Under the pieces are notes generated by a model. The model was not told the origin of the DNA. It ran no database searches and saw only the letters and a list, made by a program, of their open reading frames with translations. A stretch of DNA of 64,000 nucleotides, from NCBI GenBank assembly GCA_023390335.1, contig JAEWCZ010000017.1:186001-250000 (forward strand). The letters run 5' to 3'. Positions within the stretch are counted from its first letter, which is position 1; every line of letters begins with the position of its first letter. Source of the DNA: Bacillota bacterium (GTDB lineage Bacteria; Bacillota; Clostridia; Acetivibrionales; DSM-1351). The position numbers and the translations under genes were made by a program. Positions 1 to 8,439 of this stretch are shown piece after piece.

Positions 1-1
1 T

Positions 2-1039
2 ATAAACTCTACGGGGTTTAAAGGTGTTGAAATAGTCAATTGTGACGGTAAAATAGTGTTTCCCGGCTTTATCGACCTTCATGTCCATATAACAGGCGGA
101 GGCGGTGAAGGTGGCTTTACCACAAGAACTGAGGAAGCAAAGGCCGCAGATATACTTAAGTACGGTATAACAACAGTTGTAGGAGTTCTTGGAGCAGACG
201 GTGTAACAAGAAGCATGCCTAATCTTTATGCAAAAGCAAGGCAACTGGAACTTGAGGGCCTTTCTACTTATATATTCACAGGGTCGTATCAAGTTCCGGT
301 TATAACTTTAACAGGAAGCGTACAAAACGACATGGTTTTTGTAGATAAGGTTATTGGGGTAGGAGAGATTTGCCTTGCCGACAGCAGGGCATTTGAGCCG
401 TCTTTTGATGAAATAAGCAGAATTGCTGCCCAAACCAGAAACGGTGCTATTATTTCAGGTAAAGCGGGACTGGTGCATTTTCATCTGGGACTAGGTGAAA
501 GTGCTATGGAGTATATGTTCAGGCTTGCAAATGAAACTTTAATACCTAAACAGCACATTCTGCCTACACATGTTAATCGTACAAAAGGTCTTTTTGATAG
601 GGCTTTGGAATATTTAAAGCAGGGTGGTAATATCGATTTGACAGCGGGCTTTATCCCATCTAGCAGTGACCCGGAATGTGTTGCCACCTATGATGCATTA
701 AAGGCTATTCAGGATAAGAAATTAGATTTTACAGGGATAACAATTAGCTCTGATGCTTACGGAAGCGTTCCTACCTTTGATGAAAACGGAAATGTGGTTT
801 CTTCAGAGACAGTGAGCTGTAAGATACTTTTTGATGAGGTTCGTACAGCTATTAAGGACAGGGGAATTCCTGTTGAAACGGCAATAGGTATTATAACAAA
901 AAATGCCGCCCAACGACTAAAGATAGACGATAAAAAGGGCACTCTGCAAGTGGGTAAAGATGCAGATTGTGTTATTTGTGACAGCGGATTGAACATAGTG
1001 AAGGTTATTGCAAAGGGAAAAATGTATAAATATAGCTGA
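2..1039 (+). CDS. iadA: Isoaspartyl dipeptidase (beta-aspartyl peptidase), 5'-truncated by window edge
   Basis: This is an amidohydrolase-fold zinc peptidase of the IadA family, which removes N-terminal beta-aspartyl (isoaspartyl) residues from dipeptides left by damaged-protein turnover. The frame is open to the window edge, so the true start lies upstream; about 45 residues are missing compared with the usual roughly 390. The metal-binding H-V-H pair is at nt 80-88 (in IDLHVHITGGGGEGG), further metal-site histidines are in LVHFHLG and LPTHVNR, and the catalytic Asp of SSDAYGS is at nt 752-754. The Lys of ISGKAG is the likely carboxylated metal-bridging residue. The C-terminus has the usual amidohydrolase ending (KGTLQVGKDADCVI). 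A GTG at 56 is internal and should not be used as the start. Family assignment is secure; the substrate follows from family knowledge. Confidence 0.9.
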   Translation: MNSTGFKGVEIVNCDGKIVFPGFIDLHVHITGGGGEGGFTTRTEEAKAADILKYGITTVVGVLGADGVTRSMPNLYAKARQLELEGLSTYIFTGSYQVPVITLTGSVQNDMVFVDKVIGVGEICLADSRAFEPSFDEISRIAAQTRNGAIISGKAGLVHFHLGLGESAMEYMFRLANETLIPKQHILPTHVNRTKGLFDRALEYLKQGGNIDLTAGFIPSSSDPECVATYDALKAIQDKKLDFTGITISSDAYGSVPTFDENGNVVSSETVSCKILFDEVRTAIKDRGIPVETAIGIITKNAAQRLKIDDKKGTLQVGKDADCVICDSGLNIVKVIAKGKMYKYS

Positions 1040-1058
1040 TTTAATACATTAATTTGCG

Positions 1059-1067
1059 TGGTACAAT
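1059..1067 (+). promoter_or_regulatory. Possible extended -10 promoter for the M48 protease gene
   Basis: TGG followed by TACAAT (1062-1067) forms an extended -10 element about 55 bases before the chosen TTG start. There is no good -35 hexamer, so this is weak. Confidence 0.3.
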
Positions 1068-1120
1068 CATATAATTAACAGGTGGACATATTCCTAATAG
1101 TTAATTGGAGGTTGATTGCA

Positions 1121-2443
1121 TTGACCAAGGATTTTCGCAAGGTAATAATAGTATTTATCAGCATGTTTGTAATATTTGCAGCAGCTGTGACAGTATCTGA
1201 AATAGTAAATTACAACCATATCCTAAGAACATACCCTCAAAGCGGGCAAATAGCCGTACCTGATACTGTTCAGGTAACAATGCCCACTCAGGCAGCTTTT
1301 GATTTTCAGAAAAGCAAGGTAACAACATGGCTGATAAGACTTTTTCTCAGCTTTGCAGTGCCTGCTTTTTTTATATTTTCTAAGCTGTCTATCCACATTA
1401 GAAACTGGGCGGCAGGGAGAGCCCGCCGCTGGATTTCAATAATTATTCTATATTTTATTGCATATTCGGTTATTGAAACACTTATTTATTTACCTCTGGA
1501 TGCATATACAGGGTTTTTCAGAATGCATCGGTATGGTCTGTCAAACCAGAACTTTTCCCAATGGCTGGTAGATACAATCAAAAATTTTATTGTAAACACC
1601 ATTTTAACCGGGGCAATTATATGGGTTCCGTTTCTCATAATAAAAAAGTCTCCCAGGCGGTGGTGGTTATACATAGCATTAATATCTATTCCGTATTTGT
1701 TTATAGTTTCATATATACAGCCTGTGGTAATCGACCCTATTTTTAATCAATATAAACCAATTGAAGACAGCCATTTAGCTTTGAAAATTGAGGATTTGCT
1801 GCACAAAACACCAATAGGTGAATGTCAGGTTTATCAGGTGAATAAAAGCAAGGAAACAAACCAGATGAATGCCTATATGACGGGGGTGTTCAATACAAAG
1901 AGAATTGTCCTTTGGGACACTACAATAAACTATCTGGATACAGATGAAGTATTGGGGGTTACCGCCCATGAAATGGGGCACTACCTTATGGGGCATGTGT
2001 GGAAATCAATAGTTTTCGGGGGCTTAGGAAGTATTATTATCCTATATCTGATTTATAGAATGCTGGGATTTATATTGAGGAAAACAAAAGGGAAACTTGG
2101 CTTCAGCAAGGTATCAGATATTGCGGCATTTCCCCTTATAATCCTGCTTATAAACCTGATGGTGTTTTTTACTGCACCCATAACCAATGCATATTCCAGG
2201 AGTATGGAAACAGAAGCAGACCGCTTCGAACTTGAGCTTACAAGAAATAATTTTGCTACCGCAACGGCAACTGTTAAGCTGCACCAGCAAAGTCTTACCA
2301 TGCCTGAACCCGGTATTGTTTATATGCTTTGGACCTATGACCATCCTACTTTCAAATCCAGAGTAGACTTTGCTAATAATTATAGACCTTGGGAAAATGG
2401 GCAGCCGCTGAAATATCAGAAATTTATCAAAGAAGGAAAATAG
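1121..2443 (+). CDS. Membrane-bound M48 (Ste24/HtpX-like) zinc metalloprotease
   Basis: This is an integral-membrane M48 peptidase of the Ste24/CAAX-protease type. The zinc motif HEMGH is at residues 283-287 and the downstream glutamate ligand lies in MET-EAD (about residue 363). Several hydrophobic segments precede the motif (roughly residues 10-30, 70-95, 110-130, 165-185, 195-215) and two more lie after it, as in Ste24. The TTG start at 1121 is chosen because TTGGAGG at 1105-1111 sits about 9 bases upstream; an earlier in-frame GTG at 1082 has no ribosome site. In bacteria such proteins are thought to act in membrane-protein quality control; the substrate here is unknown. Confidence 0.85.
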   Translation: MTKDFRKVIIVFISMFVIFAAAVTVSEIVNYNHILRTYPQSGQIAVPDTVQVTMPTQAAFDFQKSKVTTWLIRLFLSFAVPAFFIFSKLSIHIRNWAAGRARRWISIIILYFIAYSVIETLIYLPLDAYTGFFRMHRYGLSNQNFSQWLVDTIKNFIVNTILTGAIIWVPFLIIKKSPRRWWLYIALISIPYLFIVSYIQPVVIDPIFNQYKPIEDSHLALKIEDLLHKTPIGECQVYQVNKSKETNQMNAYMTGVFNTKRIVLWDTTINYLDTDEVLGVTAHEMGHYLMGHVWKSIVFGGLGSIIILYLIYRMLGFILRKTKGKLGFSKVSDIAAFPLIILLINLMVFFTAPITNAYSRSMETEADRFELELTRNNFATATATVKLHQQSLTMPEPGIVYMLWTYDHPTFKSRVDFANNYRPWENGQPLKYQKFIKEGK

Positions 2444-2504
2444 CAGGTAATAGTAGAAGTAATACAAGGTTTTTGATTTTTACGTTTTGGAGGAGAAATA
2501 AAGA

Positions 2505-2888
2505 ATGGAGATTTTAAAGGGACTTGGTATTTTAAATGCATCTTTCTTGATTCCGGTAATTGTGGTTATACTTGTGTTACTTATTATTGCAAAGGTAGCA
2601 AAAAGTCTGCTGAAACTTGGAATACTTATTGCGGTCATAGCAGTTGGAGTGGTAATCTATTTTAATCTTCCAAGCTTTACGGTAGATAACGGTACAGCTA
2701 CTCTAAAGCTGATGGGACAGGAGCATACAATAAATGCTAAAACTGCAAAGGTGATTATCGAGGATAAGGATGGCAAAAAACAGACAGTGCTTGTTTCAGG
2801 AACAGAAAGGATTGTTCTGCCGTTCAGTAAAGACTTTGCAGAGAAATTTATAATTGAAAAGCTCAAAAACAATAAAATAGAGGGTTAA
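2505..2888 (+). CDS. Small membrane-anchored protein of unknown function
   Basis: This 127-residue protein has two adjacent hydrophobic segments (about residues 14-30 and 36-53) followed by a polar, probably beta-rich tail with many Lys and Asp/Glu. I do not recognise the family. A strong GGAGGAG lies 10 bases before the ATG. It follows the M48 protease gene by 61 bases in the same direction with no terminator between them, so the two may be co-transcribed. A 20-bp perfect inverted repeat follows directly downstream. Confidence 0.7.
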   Translation: MEILKGLGILNASFLIPVIVVILVLLIIAKVAKSLLKLGILIAVIAVGVVIYFNLPSFTVDNGTATLKLMGQEHTINAKTAKVIIEDKDGKKQTVLVSGTERIVLPFSKDFAEKFIIEKLKNNKIEG

Positions 2889-2896
2889 CGTTGCAT

Positions 2897-2950
2897 TGAC
2901 AAACATGGGCAGCACCGACAATGATAAGTTGGTGCTGCCCATGTTTGTCA
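2897..2950. repeat. 20-bp perfect inverted repeat (strong hairpin, possible terminator)
   Basis: The arms at 2897-2916 and 2931-2950 are exact reverse complements separated by a 14-base loop. It sits just after the stop of the small membrane protein gene, where a terminator would be expected, but no T-tract follows on either strand. It may be a factor-assisted terminator, an mRNA-stabilising hairpin or a protein-binding palindrome. Confidence 0.75.
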
Positions 2951-3002
2951 TCATTCACAGAGGTTTAGATGAGGGTAATACCTCAATAGTTGGAGGTAAG
3001 AA

Positions 3003-3695
3003 ATGAAAGCTCAAAGCATTAAAATTGACAGCATACCTGCCATTATTTGGGGCAAAAAGTCAGATAAGTTATATATTCATGTTCATGGAAAAATGTCTTG
3101 TAAAGAACATGCAGAGAACTTTGCTGAAATAGCAGAGAAAAAAGGTTATCAAACACTTAGTTTTGATTTGCCGGAACATGGTGACAGAAAAGACAGTGAT
3201 TATCGTTGTGACATATGGAATGGTATGCACGACCTTAATGTGATTGGTAATCACGCTTTTTCAATGTGGAGCAATGTTTCATTGTTTGCTTGTAGTCTTG
3301 GGGCATACTTTAGTTTAAATACGTATACAGACAGAAATTTTAGGAATTGTCTTTTTCAATCACCTGTAATAGACATGGAGTACCTTATTGAACAGATGTT
3401 TTGCTGGTTTAATGTAACAGAGGAGAAGTTATACAGTGAAAAAGAAATTCCCACCCCTGTAGACCTGTTGCGTTGGGACTATTATCAGTATGTTAAAAAA
3501 CATCCGGTGAAAATATGGAATACACCAACCGCAATACTTTACGGAGGAAAAGACAATCTGCAATCAGTAGAGGTCATTCAAAAATTTGCAAAAGAGCATG
3601 GCTGTCTGTTGACAGTATCTGAAAGCAGTGAGCATCCTTTTATGGAAAAAGAGGATATAAATATAGTGCGTACATGGCTTGAAGAAAACATATGA
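3003..3695 (+). CDS. Alpha/beta hydrolase, serine-active
   Basis: This 230-residue alpha/beta-hydrolase fold protein has a plausible catalytic triad: nucleophile Ser98 in ACSLG (a variant of the G-x-S-x-G elbow with Ala first), Asp184 in GGKDN and His211 in SEHPF. The VHGK segment near residue 28 occupies the oxyanion-loop position. There is no signal peptide, so it is cytoplasmic. Length fits the small esterase/thioesterase-like hydrolases; the substrate cannot be read from sequence. A GGAGGT lies 6 bases before the ATG. A small membrane-protein gene starts 16 bases after its stop. Confidence 0.8.
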   Translation: MKAQSIKIDSIPAIIWGKKSDKLYIHVHGKMSCKEHAENFAEIAEKKGYQTLSFDLPEHGDRKDSDYRCDIWNGMHDLNVIGNHAFSMWSNVSLFACSLGAYFSLNTYTDRNFRNCLFQSPVIDMEYLIEQMFCWFNVTEEKLYSEKEIPTPVDLLRWDYYQYVKKHPVKIWNTPTAILYGGKDNLQSVEVIQKFAKEHGCLLTVSESSEHPFMEKEDINIVRTWLEENI

Positions 3696-3711
3696 GTATT
3701 TTTTACATAAT

Positions 3712-4044
3712 ATGTTATATGAAAGGAAAATACTTTATGGAATTTATATTTGTATTTGCTGGGGCGGCTTTTTATTAGTATTAATATATTCGATAATTAA
3801 AGTTTTCTTTTTTGAAGAGAAATGGGAGACACTAATTTTTTCTAATGGATTAGATAATAAAAATATATTAGAAATATACTCCTACTTAAGGTCTGAAGGT
3901 ATAAAATGTACTATTGTAAACTTGGAAAATGGTTCTGCACTTTCTACGAGAAATATTGTTCCCCAAAAGCTTGACGTTCATAAAAATCATATACATAAAG
4001 CGCGTGAGCTGATATTTAAGAAATATGGAAATAGTTTGGGTTAA
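3712..4044 (+). CDS. Small membrane protein with DUF2007-like tail
   Basis: This protein of about 110 residues has one hydrophobic segment near its N-terminus (about residues 5-25) and a soluble tail with the pattern of DUF2007-type domains: an alternating beta/alpha stretch beginning LIFSNG, then YSYLRSEGIKC and HKARELI. That family is small and functionally undefined. The ATG at 3712 is preferred over an in-frame TTG at 3679 that would overlap the hydrolase gene by 17 bases; neither has a clear Shine-Dalgarno site, so translation may be coupled to the hydrolase. The family call is tentative. Confidence 0.55.
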   Translation: MLYERKILYGIYICICWGGFLLVLIYSIIKVFFFEEKWETLIFSNGLDNKNILEIYSYLRSEGIKCTIVNLENGSALSTRNIVPQKLDVHKNHIHKARELIFKKYGNSLG

Positions 4045-4103
4045 AGTTTCTGCCATCATATAAACCTTCTAAATATACGTGTTATAAATTCCCAGTAATT
4101 TTG

Positions 4104-4133
4104 TTGGTTTTCACTTCTTAATTTGGGTATAAA
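4104..4133 (+). promoter_or_regulatory. Putative sigma-A promoter for pflB
   Basis: TTGGTT (4104-4109), an 18-base spacer and TATAAA (4128-4133) lie about 34 bases before the pflB ATG. Confidence 0.4.
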
Positions 4134-4166
4134 TATATTAACACAATATAAAAAGAGGTGTTTACA

Positions 4167-6395
4167 ATGGATGCATGGAGATATTTTAAAAACGGAAATT
4201 GGTCCGAGGAAATAGATGTTAGAGACTTTATTGTTAATAATTATACACCATACGAAGGAGATGCTTCCTTTCTAAAGGGTCCAACGCAAAGGACACAAAA
4301 ACTCTGGAAAAAAGTCAGTGACAAACTGGAGGAGGAAAGAAAGAACGGAGGAGTCCTCGATGTGGATACAAAAATAATATCAACAATGACTTCTCATGAC
4401 CCCGGATATATAGATAAAGAACTGGAGAAAATTGTAGGCTTGCAGACTGACCAACCTTTGAAAAGGGGTATAATGCCATTTGGTGGTATCAGAATGGTGG
4501 TAAAAGGCGGAGAGGCCTATGGCAAAAAGATTGACGAGAGCGTTGTTAAGCTTTTTACTGAATATAGAAAAACTCATAATGATGGCGTTTATGATGTATA
4601 TACTCCTGAAATGATGAGGGCAAAAAAAGCGGGTATCATAACCGGACTACCTGATGCATACGGTAGAGGAAGAATAATCGGCGATTACAGAAGGGTTGCA
4701 CTGTACGGGGTTGGCAGGCTCATTGAGGACAAGCAGAAGCAGCTGTCAAGCCTTGAAATGGACTATATGGACAGTGAAACCATTCAGGAGAGGGAAGAAA
4801 CAAAAAGCCAGATAAAAGCCCTTGAGTACTTAAAACAGATGGCAGAAATGTATGGCTTTGATATTTCTAGACCTGCAGAAACAGCACAGGAAGCATTCCA
4901 ATGGCTGTATTTCGGTTTCCTGGGAGCAATAAAAGAACAGAACGGTGCGGCTATGAGTCTCGGTAGAGTTTCAACCTTCCTTGATATTTATATAGAAAGA
5001 GATATCAAAGAGGGTACACTTACTGAGGAAGAAGCACAGGAACTAGTGGACCATTTTGTTATGAAGCTGAGATTAGTGAGATTTCTTAGGACTCCGGAGT
5101 ACGAAAAACTGTTTTCAGGGGACCCGACATGGGTAACTGAGAGTATCGGAGGTATGGGCCTTGACGGACGTACACTGGTAACAAAGAATTCCTTTAGAAT
5201 GCTGCATACCTTGTTTAATCTGGGACATGCACCCGAGCCTAATTTAACGGTGTTATGGTCAGTGCACCTGCCTGATGGTTTTAAAAAATACTGCTCATAC
5301 GTTTCCATCAATACAAGCTCCATCCAATACGAAAGCGATGACATAATGAGATATTATTGGGGCGATGATTATGGTATTGCATGCTGTGTTTCGGCCATGA
5401 GAATAGGAAAACAGATGCAGTTCTTCGGCGCCCGTTGTAATATGGCAAAAGCTTTGTTATATGCAATTAACGGAGGTCGTGATGAAAAATCAGGCGTTCA
5501 GGTAGGTCCAATAATGCAGGCGGTTGAGACTGAATATCTTGATTATGATGATGTAATGAAGAGATTCGATGCAGTACTTACATGGGTTGCAAGGCTTTAC
5601 ATTAACACTCTCAATATTATACACTATATGCACGACAAATACGCTTACGAAAGACTACAGATGTCTTTACACGACAAGGATATATTAAGAACCATGGCTT
5701 GTGGAATAGCAGGATTATCCGTAGTTGCAGATTCCCTGAGTGCTATCAAGTACGCAAAGGTTAAGGTAATAAGGAATGAAGAAGGACTCGCCGTTGACTA
5801 TGAAATTGAAGGCGATTATCCAAAGTTTGGAAACAATGACAACCGTGTGGACAACATAGCGGTGATGTTGGTGAAACGCTTTATGGAAAAGTTGGAGAAA
5901 CAGAGGACTTACAGACATTCTGTTCCTACTCTTTCAGTACTCACCATTACATCAAATGTTGTATATGGAGCGAAGACAGGTAATACGCCTGACGGAAGAA
6001 AAGCAGGCGAACCTTTCGGGCCGGGTGCAAACCCAATGCACGGAAGGGACTTGAACGGAGCACTTGCGGTTCTGCAATCTATTTCAAAGCTACCTTATCA
6101 GTTTGCTCAGGACGGTATATCGTATACATTTTCCATAATTCCAAAGGCATTGGGACGAGAGGAAGAAACAAGGATAAGTAACCTTGCATCAATGCTAGAC
6201 TCTTACTTTAAGGAAGGCGGACATCACATTAATATAAATGTGTTTGAAAGGGAAATGCTCATGGATGCAATGGAGCATCCTGAAAAGTATCCTCAGCTTA
6301 CAATCAGGGTATCTGGCTATGCGGTTAACTTTATTAAATTGACAAGAGAACAGCAACTTGATGTAATTAACAGAACAATACACGAAAATATATAA
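4167..6395 (+). CDS. pflB: Formate C-acetyltransferase (pyruvate formate-lyase)
   Basis: This glycyl-radical enzyme converts pyruvate and CoA to formate and acetyl-CoA in anaerobic fermentation. It has 742 residues, close to the E. coli enzyme. The adjacent catalytic cysteines are Cys406-Cys407 in IACCVSAM, and the radical glycine is Gly717 in RVSGYAV, near the C-terminus. The ATG at 4167 is chosen because AAAGAGGTG lies 6 bases upstream; the in-frame GTG at 4158 is part of that ribosome site. The activating enzyme gene follows 110 bases later. The protein supplies acetyl-CoA and formate (for C1 units) in the cytoplasm and is inactivated by oxygen. Confidence 0.97.
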   Translation: MDAWRYFKNGNWSEEIDVRDFIVNNYTPYEGDASFLKGPTQRTQKLWKKVSDKLEEERKNGGVLDVDTKIISTMTSHDPGYIDKELEKIVGLQTDQPLKRGIMPFGGIRMVVKGGEAYGKKIDESVVKLFTEYRKTHNDGVYDVYTPEMMRAKKAGIITGLPDAYGRGRIIGDYRRVALYGVGRLIEDKQKQLSSLEMDYMDSETIQEREETKSQIKALEYLKQMAEMYGFDISRPAETAQEAFQWLYFGFLGAIKEQNGAAMSLGRVSTFLDIYIERDIKEGTLTEEEAQELVDHFVMKLRLVRFLRTPEYEKLFSGDPTWVTESIGGMGLDGRTLVTKNSFRMLHTLFNLGHAPEPNLTVLWSVHLPDGFKKYCSYVSINTSSIQYESDDIMRYYWGDDYGIACCVSAMRIGKQMQFFGARCNMAKALLYAINGGRDEKSGVQVGPIMQAVETEYLDYDDVMKRFDAVLTWVARLYINTLNIIHYMHDKYAYERLQMSLHDKDILRTMACGIAGLSVVADSLSAIKYAKVKVIRNEEGLAVDYEIEGDYPKFGNNDNRVDNIAVMLVKRFMEKLEKQRTYRHSVPTLSVLTITSNVVYGAKTGNTPDGRKAGEPFGPGANPMHGRDLNGALAVLQSISKLPYQFAQDGISYTFSIIPKALGREEETRISNLASMLDSYFKEGGHHININVFEREMLMDAMEHPEKYPQLTIRVSGYAVNFIKLTREQQLDVINRTIHENI

Positions 6396-6410
6396 GTAAA
6401 GCCAGACAGA

Positions 6411-6460
6411 TTCCGAGGGATAAGCGCTAAAAAATGAGTATCCTCGGAAGCTGCCTCGGA
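6411..6460 (+). promoter_or_regulatory. Alternative hairpins between pflB and pflA
   Basis: The left arm TTCCGAGGGATA (6411-6422) can pair with TATCCTCGGAA (6439-6449) with one bulge. Its CCGAGG core can instead pair with a second CCTCGGA copy at 6454-6460. The second form ends in a short T-rich stretch. This suggests an RNA-processing or attenuation structure that sets the pflB:pflA ratio; that role is inference. Confidence 0.45.
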
Positions 6461-6505
6461 TTAAATTTTTATACGGGGGTTGCAATTTTTAAGGAGGTAA
6501 TGCTG

Positions 6506-7228
6506 ATGGAAATCAAAGGAAGAGTACATTCGTTTGAAACCTTTGGGACTGTGGATGGCCCAGGGATTAGATTTATAGTATTTCTCAAGGGCTGCCCACT
6601 TCGATGCAAGTACTGCCATAACAGAGATGCATGGAGCTCGGAGGGGGCAAAACTGTATACCCCTCAGGAGGTTATGAAGGAAGTACTGAAATACAAAAAC
6701 TTTATAGAAGCCTCACATGGAGGAATAACAGTTAGCGGAGGAGAGCCTTTAATACAGCAGGAATTTGTAATGGAGCTGTTTAAGCTGTGCCGTGAAGCAG
6801 GGATACATACTGCTGTAGACACTTCAGGCTACGTCAATGTTGAGGATGTCAAGGAAACACTTGAGTATACTGATCTTGTACTTCTGGACTTAAAGCAGGC
6901 AAATACAAAGAAGCATATGGAATTAACAGGTGTGGATAATGAGCGTATAAAGCTGTTTACTAGCTATCTGGGTGAAATCGGAAAACCAGTTTGGATAAGA
7001 TACGTCCTTGTGCCGGGTTATACTGACGATGAAGAAGATTTGCTATCAGCATACAACTATTTAAAGGGATTTAAAAATATAGAGAAAATAGAGGTTCTTC
7101 CGTACCACTCAATGGGAAAGGTCAAATGGGAGAAGCTAAACGTGGAATATCCTCTGGAGGGAGTGCCTTCCCCTTCACAGGAAGAAGTGGACAGAGCAAA
7201 AAACATTCTGACCACAGGAAAACCGTAG
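6506..7228 (+). CDS. pflA: Pyruvate formate-lyase activating enzyme (radical SAM)
   Basis: This radical-SAM activase uses S-adenosylmethionine and a [4Fe-4S] cluster to abstract hydrogen from the glycine of PFL. The cluster motif is C-x3-C-x2-C at Cys30, Cys34 and Cys37 (GCPLRCKYCHN). The GGEP motif that contacts SAM follows in SGGEPL. At 240 residues it has the standard length and lacks the extra ferredoxin insert of other glycyl-radical activases, consistent with a true PflA partner for the upstream pflB. The ATG at 6506 is used because AAGGAGG at 6491-6497 is 8 bases upstream; ATG 6500 is too close. Its stop codon lies inside a terminator hairpin. Confidence 0.95.
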   Translation: MEIKGRVHSFETFGTVDGPGIRFIVFLKGCPLRCKYCHNRDAWSSEGAKLYTPQEVMKEVLKYKNFIEASHGGITVSGGEPLIQQEFVMELFKLCREAGIHTAVDTSGYVNVEDVKETLEYTDLVLLDLKQANTKKHMELTGVDNERIKLFTSYLGEIGKPVWIRYVLVPGYTDDEEDLLSAYNYLKGFKNIEKIEVLPYHSMGKVKWEKLNVEYPLEGVPSPSQEEVDRAKNILTTGKP

Positions 7229-7258
7229 AAAAAGCTATATCTGCTTTCTCACGGTTTT
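7219..7258. terminator. Bidirectional terminator shared by pflA and the convergent small gene
   Basis: AAAACCGT (7219-7226) pairs with ACGGTTTT (7251-7258), with a further A-rich/T-rich inner stem. The stem includes the pflA stop and reaches the stop of the minus-strand gene. Confidence 0.6.
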
Positions 7259-7417
7259 ATATTCATCGTTAAACTGAAAGTATGGGCAGCCGTTAAAGGA
7301 TTTTGTCATAAATCTTAGCATTTCATCCTCATCCAGATTTACCTGACAGTAATAAGAGCCGTATTCTTCATCGTATAGGTAATTGATACAGCAGTCGCAG
7401 TTTGATTTAGTCTTCAT
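7235..7417 (-). CDS. Four-cysteine mini-protein, DUF6472-like
   Basis: This 60-residue protein has a CDCC pair near its N-terminus and further cysteines in YYCQV and GCPYF, spaced as in a small metal-binding (zinc or iron) knuckle. It is strongly acidic (DEEYGSYY, DEDEML). It resembles the short DUF6472-type proteins seen in clostridia, whose function is unknown. The ATG at 7417 is chosen because GGAGGG lies 8 bases upstream; an ATG 13 codons further upstream lacks a ribosome site. It converges on pflA with only 6 bases between stop codons. A role linked to PFL is possible but not shown. Confidence 0.7.
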   Translation of the reverse strand: MKTKSNCDCCINYLYDEEYGSYYCQVNLDEDEMLRFMTKSFNGCPYFQFNDEYKTVRKQI

Positions 7418-7461
7418 CAGCAAAACCCTCCAATAAAATATATGATGTTCTTGCACTAGCT

Positions 7462-7498
7462 AAATGTCTCATGGTTTATATCATTGAGGCATTTTTTT
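7462..7498 (+). terminator. Rho-independent terminator (backup for pflBA)
   Basis: AAATGTCTCA (7462-7471) pairs with TTGAGGCATTT (about 7484-7494) with one G-U pair, followed by a run of seven T. On the plus strand it would stop pflBA read-through across the antisense small gene. The rest of the gap to 7739 shows no clear promoter or other feature. Confidence 0.6.
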
Positions 7499-7739
7499 AT
7501 ACCATATATTAAATAGCACAATATTGTCAAGAAGGGGTGGTAGAATACACAGAAGCTCAGGTTATAAATTGTTAGTTTTTGTATATATGTTTATTTAGCT
7601 TTTCTGGACTGGAAAGTAGGTACTATAGAGGCTCGTGTTTTTCTTTTATTATTAAGTTTGCACCCAAAAAAGCCGATAGCCTAAATGTAATCATATTGAA
7701 TATAAACCAATTTATACCATAAACGGAAAGGGTGATTTT

Positions 7740-8321
7740 TTGGAAAGTATTATAAGTAGTTACAGGAAAAAGAACCTGATTTTAATTATAACTATAATTG
7801 TTCTTGTAGGGTTAATTATATCTTTGTTTTTATTTATTCGGCCTTTTTTTGCCTCGGATTCAAGCTTGGAGTCCTATGTTGAAAGGGTAGAACATAATAA
7901 AATTAGTAACTTCAAAGTTATTAGGTCTTCAACATATGATGGCATGAGAATAGTTTTATATAATTATTCTAAGGAAAAATCCGGTGAAAAAGATTTGGGA
8001 ATAACAATTTCAAAAGCTACTTTCATTAAGGGTTTATATAAAAACGTATCTTGTGCATCAAGTAATAAAAATTTTGGTGTAGTGTCTTATTCTGATGATA
8101 AAAGTGAACCAATGGTGATTGTTTATGGATATAATCCCAATAAAATAGCTAAAACGTTTACGCTAAAAGATAATGATAAAAGTTATGATATTGATATATC
8201 TGACAATGAATATTTTATTAGTAAATATTTAGGTATAAAATCAGGCTTGAAAAATTGTGAATTTAAATTTTATGATAAGAATAAAAAAGATATATCATCC
8301 TCATTTCTTAAAAGGAATTAG
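7740..8321 (+). CDS. Membrane-anchored extracellular protein of unknown function
   Basis: This 193-residue protein has a short charged N-terminus and one strong hydrophobic segment (about residues 13-33), giving an N-in, single-pass topology with a Lys-, Ser- and Asp-rich exterior domain likely made of beta strands. I do not recognise the family. The TTG start has an AAAGGG 7 bases upstream. AT content is higher than in neighbouring genes, and the flanks are terminators (7462 upstream, 8353 downstream), so it is probably a single-gene unit. The function cannot be guessed from sequence. Confidence 0.6.
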   Translation: MESIISSYRKKNLILIITIIVLVGLIISLFLFIRPFFASDSSLESYVERVEHNKISNFKVIRSSTYDGMRIVLYNYSKEKSGEKDLGITISKATFIKGLYKNVSCASSNKNFGVVSYSDDKSEPMVIVYGYNPNKIAKTFTLKDNDKSYDIDISDNEYFISKYLGIKSGLKNCEFKFYDKNKKDISSSFLKRN

Positions 8322-8352
8322 ATTATAATTAAATATGTATTTCACCAAAATG

Positions 8353-8403
8353 ACTAAACATTCAATTTTAGGGAAACATAATTATTGATGTTTAGTTTTT
8401 TTG
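8353..8403 (+). terminator. Rho-independent terminator
   Basis: ACTAAACATTCAAT (8353-8366) pairs with ATTGATGTTTAGT (8384-8396) with one bulged base, followed by a run of T. It ends the unit at 7740-8321. Confidence 0.8.
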
Positions 8404-8439
8404 TTTTAAAAATTTTATGATAAATGGTGATATACATAT

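Noticed and set aside
4158..4166. GTG at 4158 as the pflB start
   Set aside because: This GTG is part of the AAAGAGGTG ribosome site for the ATG at 4167.
7500..7739. Riboswitch or small RNA in the gap before the 193-residue protein
   Set aside because: No conserved riboswitch core or strong structure was recognised in this AT-rich stretch.
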